Source: Streptomyces cucumeris (GTDB lineage: Bacteria > Actinomycetota > Actinomycetes > Streptomycetales > Streptomycetaceae). From it: a stretch of 64,000 bases of DNA. The notes under the pieces were generated by a model. The model ran no database searches. It was not told the origin of the DNA and saw only the letters and a program-made list of their open reading frames with translations. Shown piece after piece: positions 58,964-64,000 of this stretch. The DNA lies in contig NZ_JANCLX010000006.1 of NCBI RefSeq assembly GCF_024295805.1, positions 136,849 to 200,848 of the forward strand, read 5' to 3'. The translations under genes were made by a program, and so were the position numbers. Position 1 is the stretch's first letter. Every line of letters starts with the position of its first letter.

Positions 58964-59616
58964 GATGTCTCCGGGGTCATGGTGAGGGCCTGCAGATAGC
59001 TGACGAGGGTGATGAGGGTGTCGCGGCTGGAGCCGCGGTCCCGGGCGTCGCAGTCGATCAACGGGACGGCGTCGGGCAGGTCCAGGGCGGCGCGCAGCTC
59101 CTGCAGGGGGTAAGCGGGCGCCCCCGGGAAGGCGTTGACCGCCACCACGAACGGCACCCCGCGCTCCTCGAGCCGGCCGACCACGTCGAAGCTGACCTCG
59201 AGCCTGCGGGTGTCGAGCAGGACCACCGCGCCGAGCGCGCCCTCGAAGAGGCCGTTCCACAGGAACCAGAAGCGCTCCTGGCCCGGGGTGCCGAAGAGGT
59301 AGAGCACCAGCCGTTCGTTGAGGCTGATCCGGCCGAAGTCCATCGCCACGGTGGTCTCGGTCTTGCGCTCCACCCCGGCCAGGTCGTCCACGCCGACCCC
59401 GGCCTGGGTCATGGTCTCCTCGGTGGTCAGCGGACGGATCTCGCTCACCGAGCCGACCATGGTGGTCTTGCCGACGCCGAACCCCCCGACGATCACCACC
59501 TTGACGGCCGCCGCGGCGGAGGCGGGGAGGACGTCCTCGCGGCGCGGTCCGGTGATCCCACCGACCCCACCGACACCGCTGGTGCCGCCGTCGTCATCAG
59601 AGATTCTGTAGTCCAT
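58960..59616 (-). CDS. cvnD: Conservon GTPase (CvnD, Ras-like/MglA-type)
   Basis: A 218-residue small GTPase. GGFGVGKTT (about 44-52) is the P-loop, DFGRI and FGTPGQERFWFLW (switch II) follow, and VAVNAF near 160-165 is the NKxD-like guanine site, altered as in the conservon family. It overlaps cvnC by 20 bases and the P450 by 4, so all are coupled. The conservon GTPase acts with the histidine-kinase-like CvnA and the roadblock protein CvnB as a G-protein-type complex at the membrane, influencing development and antibiotic production in Streptomyces. Confidence 0.93.
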   Translation of the reverse strand: MDYRISDDDGGTSGVGGVGGITGPRREDVLPASAAAAVKVVIVGGFGVGKTTMVGSVSEIRPLTTEETMTQAGVGVDDLAGVERKTETTVAMDFGRISLNERLVLYLFGTPGQERFWFLWNGLFEGALGAVVLLDTRRLEVSFDVVGRLEERGVPFVVAVNAFPGAPAYPLQELRAALDLPDAVPLIDCDARDRGSSRDTLITLVSYLQALTMTPETS

Positions 59617-59971
59617 GCATCACCGCCTGCAGCAGTTCGGTGTCGGGCAGTACGGCGGCGGGGACCGGCGCCCGCGCCTCCACCCGGCGTTCCTTGAGCA
59701 GTCCCGCGAGGATCACCGAGACGGTGGAGACCGGCAGCACCAGATACGCGGAGATCTCGGCGACGGAGAGCGGGAACTGACACATCCTCAGCACAGCGGC
59801 GATCTCGGGCTGCATGCCCGGCTCCGGCTCGGTCCGCGCGACGATCAGGGTGACCAGTTCGACGGAGGTCCGGTCGTGTCGGCCGGCACGGCCACGGCTG
59901 ACCGTGTACAGCCGCTCGGGACCGCCCTCGTCCCAGGGCGTGGCCGGTCCGCCGCTGCCCTGCCCGCTCAT
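59597..59971 (-). CDS. cvnC: Conservon DUF742 protein (CvnC)
   Basis: A 124-residue DUF742 protein: VELVTLIVARTEPEPGMQPEIAAVLRMCQFPLSVAEISAYLVLPVSTVSVILAGLLKERRVEARAP. It has a winged-helix look. The ATG at 59971 overlaps the cvnB stop by 4 bases (ATGA), and its own stop lies inside cvnD. Function in the complex is not known; it may bind the kinase or the GTPase. Confidence 0.93.
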   Translation of the reverse strand: MSGQGSGGPATPWDEGGPERLYTVSRGRAGRHDRTSVELVTLIVARTEPEPGMQPEIAAVLRMCQFPLSVAEISAYLVLPVSTVSVILAGLLKERRVEARAPVPAAVLPDTELLQAVMHGLQNL

Positions 59972-60384
59972 GTCAGTCCGTCGGCGCGGGGCGCGCTGCT
60001 CAGATGTTCTCCGAGCCGGGCGACCAGGTCTCTCATGCACTGGCCCATCAGCCCCGCGTCCACGCTCTCCTCGGCGAGCACCGCCAGATACGAGCTGACT
60101 CCGGCCGCCATCAGATAGAAGAACCCGCCGCCGACCTCGATCACCACCAGCCGCATCCGCCCGTCGCCTTCGGGGAATTCGGCGGCGATCGCCGTCGACA
60201 GGCTCTGTAATCCCGCACAGGCGGCGGCCAGCCGGTCGGCGGTGTCCTCGTCGGTGCCGACCTGTGCCATGCACAGGCCGTCCGAGGAGAGCAGGACCAC
60301 GTGGCGGGTCTGGGGAACGCTGGACGCCAGGTCCCGGAGCATCCAGTCCATGTTGAACCGCGCTTGCCTCACTTGGCTATTCAT
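59968..60384 (-). CDS. cvnB: Conservon roadblock/LC7 protein (CvnB)
   Basis: A 138-residue roadblock/LC7 domain protein: MDWMLRDLASSVPQTRHVVLLSSDGLCMAQVG and LVVIEVGGGFFYLMAAGVSSYLAVLAEESVDAGLMGQCMRDLVARLGEHL. Roadblock proteins act as partners or GAPs of the MglA-type GTPases. The ATG at 60384 overlaps the cvnA stop by 8 bases (ATGAATAG) with AAGG upstream. The longer frame to 60474 is not used. Confidence 0.93.
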   Translation of the reverse strand: MNSQVRQARFNMDWMLRDLASSVPQTRHVVLLSSDGLCMAQVGTDEDTADRLAAACAGLQSLSTAIAAEFPEGDGRMRLVVIEVGGGFFYLMAAGVSSYLAVLAEESVDAGLMGQCMRDLVARLGEHLSSAPRADGLT

Positions 60385-61915
60385 CCTTGTTCGAGGGGTC
60401 CGAGTGGTCTGAGTGTTTCGAGGGGTGTGACGTGGTGTCGAAGACGGCGGTGCAGTCCGGGTCCGGGGACTCACCGGAGAGGCCCTTGTGGAACGCGGCC
60501 AGCCACATCCCGGGCTGTACCGGCGGGGTGACCGGTGCGGTGGGCCGGTCGGCGGCGGGCGCCGCGGCCGGGGGTTCCGCGTCGATCCGGATGGGCGGGG
60601 TGACCACCGGCATCCGACGGCGGCGCTGCGGCAGCCCGGCGGTGTTCTGGCGGAACCCGGGGTGGTCCGGGGCGGGTTTGGGGGCCCGCGCGGGCATCGG
60701 TGTCGGCGTCGCGCGCCTGACCGGTTTGGGCGGGGGCAGTTTGGCCGCGCGGGCGATGGCCCCGCCGGGCGCGGGGGTGGGGCAGGTGATGTCCTGCGGT
60801 ACGACCAGCACGGCGCGCACCCCGCCGTAGGCCGAGGGCCGCAGGGAGATCTGGAACCGGTACCTCAGCGCGAGCCGCCCGACCACGGCGAGGCCCAGCC
60901 GGGGCGTCTCGCCCAGATCGTTGAGGTCCAGTCCGGTCGACGCCTGGGCCAGCACCAGTTCGGTGCGGCGGCGGGCCTCCGCGGAGAGTCCGACGCCCGC
61001 GTCCTCGATCTCGATCGCGATACCGGACTGGACCTCGATCGCGGTGAGGTGCACCCGGGTCTTGGGCGGGGAGTAGCGGGTGGCGTTGTCGAGCAGTTCG
61101 GCCAGGGCGTGGATCAGCGGCTCGACCGAGGGGCCGACGATGGCGACGTCCGCCACCGAGTGCAGGTCCACCCGCTGGTACTCGAGGATGCGCGACATGG
61201 CGCCGCGGAGCACGTTGAACAGCGGCACCTCCTTCTGCCACTGGCGTCCCGGGCGGGATCCGCCGAGCACCGCGATGCTGTCCGCCAGCCTGCCGACCAG
61301 CGCATTGCCGTGGTCGATATGCAGCAGGTCCTCGAAGACCTCGGGGTCCGCGCCGTGTTTGTCCTCCAGCTCCCGCAGATCCTGGGCCTGCTGGTGGACG
61401 ATGGCCTGCACCCGGCGGGCGATGTTGACGAACGCGCGCTGCGCGGCGTCCCGCAGGTCCTCCTCGGCCCGCACGGTCTCCAGCACCGCCCGCAGCAGCG
61501 CCCGGTGTGCGGATTCGAAGTCCGGGTCGAGGGCGGGTGTGTGGTCGATGTCCTTCATGACCTCGTCGACCATGCTGCCGCGCTGCAACCGTGCCACCGC
61601 GGCGGGCAGCAGATCGCGGGCCAGCCGCCGGGTCTCCTCCTCCTGCTCCACCAGCCGGCGGCGAAGGACGTCCTCCTGGGCGCCGTGCCGTTCGCGCAGT
61701 GTGGCGATCAGCCGGCCGCGGCGCCTCGACTCGGCCGCCGCCGCGGTCACCATCAGCGTCGCCACCACCCCGCACCAGGCGACCGCCGCCCGTGCCGCGG
61801 CCGGGACGGCCGTCACGGCGAGGGCCGCGCAGACCGCCATGGCGGCGGGAGGGAGGACCCATACGAGCGCGGAGGCGGGCCGTCGGCCTCCGGGTGAGGC
61901 GCCAGCGAAAACCAT
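60377..61915 (-). CDS. cvnA: Conservon histidine-kinase-like protein (CvnA)
   Basis: A 512-residue protein with two N-terminal membrane segments (about 16-37 and 43-60), a coiled-coil linker, and a GHKL ATPase domain (HALAELLDNATRYSPPKTRVHL, IEDAGVGLS, DLGETPRLGLAVVGRLALRYRFQISL). It lacks an obvious phospho-acceptor histidine box of the DHp type; conservon kinases are known to be unusual. The C-terminus, about 130 residues, is Pro/Arg/Ala-rich and probably disordered. It starts the operon cvnA-B-C-D-P450. The signal is unknown. Confidence 0.92.
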   Translation of the reverse strand: MVFAGASPGGRRPASALVWVLPPAAMAVCAALAVTAVPAAARAAVAWCGVVATLMVTAAAAESRRRGRLIATLRERHGAQEDVLRRRLVEQEEETRRLARDLLPAAVARLQRGSMVDEVMKDIDHTPALDPDFESAHRALLRAVLETVRAEEDLRDAAQRAFVNIARRVQAIVHQQAQDLRELEDKHGADPEVFEDLLHIDHGNALVGRLADSIAVLGGSRPGRQWQKEVPLFNVLRGAMSRILEYQRVDLHSVADVAIVGPSVEPLIHALAELLDNATRYSPPKTRVHLTAIEVQSGIAIEIEDAGVGLSAEARRRTELVLAQASTGLDLNDLGETPRLGLAVVGRLALRYRFQISLRPSAYGGVRAVLVVPQDITCPTPAPGGAIARAAKLPPPKPVRRATPTPMPARAPKPAPDHPGFRQNTAGLPQRRRRMPVVTPPIRIDAEPPAAAPAADRPTAPVTPPVQPGMWLAAFHKGLSGESPDPDCTAVFDTTSHPSKHSDHSDPSNKDE

Positions 61916-62216
61916 TGGCTTCCTTAAGAAGAGCGGAAGAAAATGCGTGCGAGGAGCTCGCTATGGGCCCTGGAGCTTAGCGGTTTCACCGGACACCAAG
62001 ACGAATATGCTTTTTTCTCGGAATTGCACTGGCGAGCGAATTCATTCAACGTAGGGAATCGATCAGATTCATTCAATTCCCTCTGCGCTCCGAAACCCCA
62101 CACCCGCAAAAGCTGGTTGATTCACGGTGATTGCGGACATTGTGCGGTGACTCCCCGATGGGGTACCCGGGTTGTAGAGTCAGTCGGTTGACCACAACGG
62201 CGTGGAGGGCGGTCAC
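61916..62216. promoter_or_regulatory. Divergent promoter region of the conservon and an acyltransferase gene
   Basis: This 301-base region is unusually AT-rich (61990-62130). It has the direct repeat ATTCATTCAA at 62040-62049 and 62067-62076, and an inverted repeat AGGGAAT (62053-62059) with ATTCCCT (62076-62082), which interlock. These are candidate sites for a regulator of the conservon. A likely -10 (TAGAGT) lies near 62176 for the plus-strand gene. Confidence 0.45.
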
Positions 62217-62918
62217 GTGTTCTACCAGGTGCTCAAATATGTACTGTTGGGGCCGTTGCTGAGACTTCTCTTCCGGCCCCGGGTCGAGGGGCTGGAGCAC
62301 ATCCCCGCCGAGGGGGCCGCCATCGTCGCCGGGAATCATCTGTCGTTCTCCGATCATTTCCTGATGCCCGCGATCGTGCCGCGCCGCATCACGTTCCTGG
62401 CGAAGGCGGAGTACTTCACCGGACGGGGTCTCAAAGGGCGGCTGACCGCGGCATTCTTCCGCGGTGCCGGACAGATCCCGGTGGACCGCGCGGGCGGCAA
62501 GGCGGCCGAGGCGGCGCTGCGTTCGGGGCTCGCGGTGCTGCGCAAGGGCCGGTTGCTGGGGATCTACCCGGAGGGCACCCGCTCGCACGACGGACGGCTC
62601 TACAAGGGGCGGACCGGGGTGGCGGCGATGGCTCTCACCGCCGGGGCCCCGGTCGTCCCGTGCGCCATGGTGGGCACCTTCGAGATCCAGCCGCCCGGCC
62701 GTGTGGTGCCCCGGATCCGCCGGGTGACCATCCGCTTCGGCGCACCGCTGGACTTCTCGCGCTACGCCGGGCTGGAGGAGGAGCGCACCGTGCTGCGGGC
62801 CGTCACCGACGAGATCATGTACGAGATCCTGCGGCTGTCCGGACAGGAGTACGTCGACGCCTACGCCTCGGATGTGAAGGCCGGGCAGTCCCGGCGCCGC
62901 TCCCGGACGCCACGCTGA
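62217..62918 (+). CDS. PlsC-type lysophospholipid acyltransferase
   Basis: A 233-residue 1-acylglycerol-3-phosphate-type acyltransferase. NHLSFSDHF (H-x4-D, motif I), GAGQIPVDRAGGKAAE (motif II), YPEGTRSHDG (motif III) and VPCAMVGTFEIQPP (motif IV) are all present, so it is probably catalytic in phosphatidic-acid synthesis. The GTG at 62217 has GGAGG six to ten bases upstream; GTG 62202 is an alternative. A second PlsC-type gene (olsA) lies at 6943. It is divergent to the conservon. Confidence 0.9.
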   Translation: MFYQVLKYVLLGPLLRLLFRPRVEGLEHIPAEGAAIVAGNHLSFSDHFLMPAIVPRRITFLAKAEYFTGRGLKGRLTAAFFRGAGQIPVDRAGGKAAEAALRSGLAVLRKGRLLGIYPEGTRSHDGRLYKGRTGVAAMALTAGAPVVPCAMVGTFEIQPPGRVVPRIRRVTIRFGAPLDFSRYAGLEEERTVLRAVTDEIMYEILRLSGQEYVDAYASDVKAGQSRRRSRTPR

Positions 62919-62981
62919 CGGCGAATCTGCCACCGGCCGAATGCCCTGGTCCGCCCGGCCGGCGGACCGTAGCGTCCCGGC

Positions 62982-64000
62982 ATGACCACAGCAGACGTAT
63001 GTGTGATCGGGGCGACCGGACAGATCGGCCGGGCGGCGGTGCGCGTGCTGGCCGAGGAGGGCCTGCGGGTGCGCGCGGCCTCCCGCGGCGGGGGCCGTGA
63101 CGAGCGCTGGCCCGGGGACGTGGAGTGCATGGCCCTGGACCGGGAGGACGGCGCGGCGGTGGCCGCGCTGGTCGGGGACGGCTGCGAGGTGCTGCTGGAC
63201 TGCGTGGCCAACGGCCGGGCGCACGCACGGCAGTTGACCGCTCTGGCGGACCGGATCGGCTCGGCGGTGGTGATCTCCACCGGCGCGGTGTACGAGGACG
63301 ACCGGGGCCGCGGCTTCCACACCCAGGACCAGCCGGACGGCGCACCCGAGTACCCGGTGCCGATCCCCGAGTCCCAGCGCACCGTGCCCCCGGGGGACAC
63401 CGCCGGGAACCGCAAGGTCGCACTGGAGCGGGAGCTGCTGGCCGCGGGCGACCGGCTGCCGGTGACCCTGCTGCGGGCCGGGGCGATCCACGGACCGCAC
63501 TGCCGCACCCCGCGGGAGCTGTACTTCGTCAAGCGGGCGCTCGACCGGCGGCCGGTGCGGGTGCTGGCCTACGGCGGCGGCAGCCGGTTCCACCCGGTGC
63601 ACGTGGACAACCTCGCCGAGCTGGTGCGGCTGGCCGCCCGCCGGCCCGGTTCCCGGGTGCTCAACGCGGGCGATCCGCAGGCACCGACGGTGGCCGACAT
63701 CGCCGCCGCGGTGGACGCCGTGCTGGCGGAGCGCTCGGAGCTGGTACTGATCGACGGCCCGCCGCCGCGCCCGAACGTGGGCGTCACCCCGTGGAGCCTC
63801 CCCCACCCCGTGGTCTACGACATGACGGCGGCGGAGCGGGAGTTGGGCTACCGCCCGGTGACCGGCTACGCCGAGTCACTGCCGCGGACGGTGGAGTGGC
63901 TGGCCCGGCGGCTCACCGACGGCGGGGGCTGGCCCGCCGCGTTCCCGGAGATGGCCGCGGCCTACGGCCCGAGGGTCGATCTGTTCGACTACGCGGCCGA
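62982..64000 (+). CDS. NAD-dependent epimerase/dehydratase-like protein, cut by the right edge
   Basis: The start (ATG 62982) is in the window; the stop is not. The visible part (about 339 residues) begins with VCVIGATGQIGRAAVRVLAEEGLRVRAASR, an extended-SDR NAD(P)-binding GxxGxxG. It continues with VVISTGAVYEDDRGRGFHTQDQ, a segment where the SDR tyrosine appears as TGAVYED, LLRAGAIHGPH and GGGSRFHPVHVDNLAELVRLA, the pattern of sugar-nucleotide epimerases and related dehydrogenases. The usual YxxxK is replaced by GNRKVALE. Substrate is unknown. It follows the acyltransferase gene by 63 bases. Confidence 0.85.
   Translation, partial: MTTADVCVIGATGQIGRAAVRVLAEEGLRVRAASRGGGRDERWPGDVECMALDREDGAAVAALVGDGCEVLLDCVANGRAHARQLTALADRIGSAVVISTGAVYEDDRGRGFHTQDQPDGAPEYPVPIPESQRTVPPGDTAGNRKVALERELLAAGDRLPVTLLRAGAIHGPHCRTPRELYFVKRALDRRPVRVLAYGGGSRFHPVHVDNLAELVRLAARRPGSRVLNAGDPQAPTVADIAAAVDAVLAERSELVLIDGPPPRPNVGVTPWSLPHPVVYDMTAAERELGYRPVTGYAESLPRTVEWLARRLTDGGGWPAAFPEMAAAYGPRVDLFDYAA

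Overview
The window is chromosomal DNA from a Streptomyces-type actinomycete. The evidence is very high GC with frequent GTG starts, a conservon operon (cvnA-D plus a CYP157-like P450), an AfsA/ScbR-type gamma-butyrolactone signalling pair, an XRE + DUF397 pair, an NsdA-like XRE/TPR regulator, a DUF574 methyltransferase with a TTA (bldA-type) codon, and a short inverted-repeat element of a sort common in Streptomyces. I see no rRNA, tRNA, prophage or CRISPR array. Most genes are intact and form short, translationally coupled operons.

Layout. 0-5 kb: a dormancy (DosR-type) island with the tail of a LuxR-family response regulator, an Acg-like nitroreductase, a convergent two-GAF DosS-like kinase, a NUDIX hydrolase and a DUF2267 protein. 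5-8 kb: a GNAT enzyme, peptide deformylase, and a coupled olsB-olsA pair for ornithine lipids. 8-12 kb: TPR protein and pirin, a TetR regulator, and paaI-paaK. 12-14 kb: a lipoprotein, an Ada/AlkA repair protein whose glycosylase end looks damaged, and a membrane protein. 15-24 kb: envelope and redox genes. These are DUF4142, DUF1996 and a coupled ECF sigma factor; a PucR regulator; a ferric-reductase-like haem membrane protein coupled to a NuoF-like flavoprotein with a fused ferredoxin; a tandem-domain lipoprotein; and a second lipoprotein homologous to the one at 12 kb. 24-27 kb: HAD phosphatase, AfsA-type synthase and ScbR-type receptor. 27-35 kb: secreted nuclease, proline-rich protein, a TetR-operator-controlled DUF1348/esterase pair, HhH-GPD protein, SigB/F-type sigma factor, a divergent LigC-like ligase and LigD-like polymerase, and a GlxA-type regulator. 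35-42 kb: PAS-GAF-SpoIIE phosphatase, a caspase-like peptidase with an amidohydrolase, a UDG-like protein and an RsbW-like ATPase. 42-49 kb: SDR, regulators, a degenerate kinase-like protein, the DUF574 methyltransferase and an isoprenyl transferase followed by a 199-bp inverted-repeat element. 49-57 kb: MmpS-like protein, acyl-CoA dehydrogenase with divergent TetR, second deformylase, murT-gatD, phosphofructokinase, CtaG-like protein and a 51-residue membrane protein. 57-64 kb: the conservon, an acyltransferase and an epimerase cut by the right edge.

Three links stand out. (1) One palindrome, GAGAAC-N4-GTTCTC, lies in front of the TetR gene at 9.9 kb and twice in front of the DUF1348/esterase genes at 28.5 kb, suggesting one regulon across 18.5 kb. 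(2) The 19.9-24.2 kb genes read as a possible NAD(P)H-to-cell-surface electron path (flavoprotein, ferredoxin, bis-haem membrane protein, redox-type lipoproteins). One of its lipoprotein families recurs at 12 kb. (3) Several proteins keep a fold but have lost a signature residue: the AlkA aspartate, the first cysteine of the NuoF cluster, the P450 ExxR (as in CYP157), and the kinase P-loop. All functions are read from sequence motifs without database searches.
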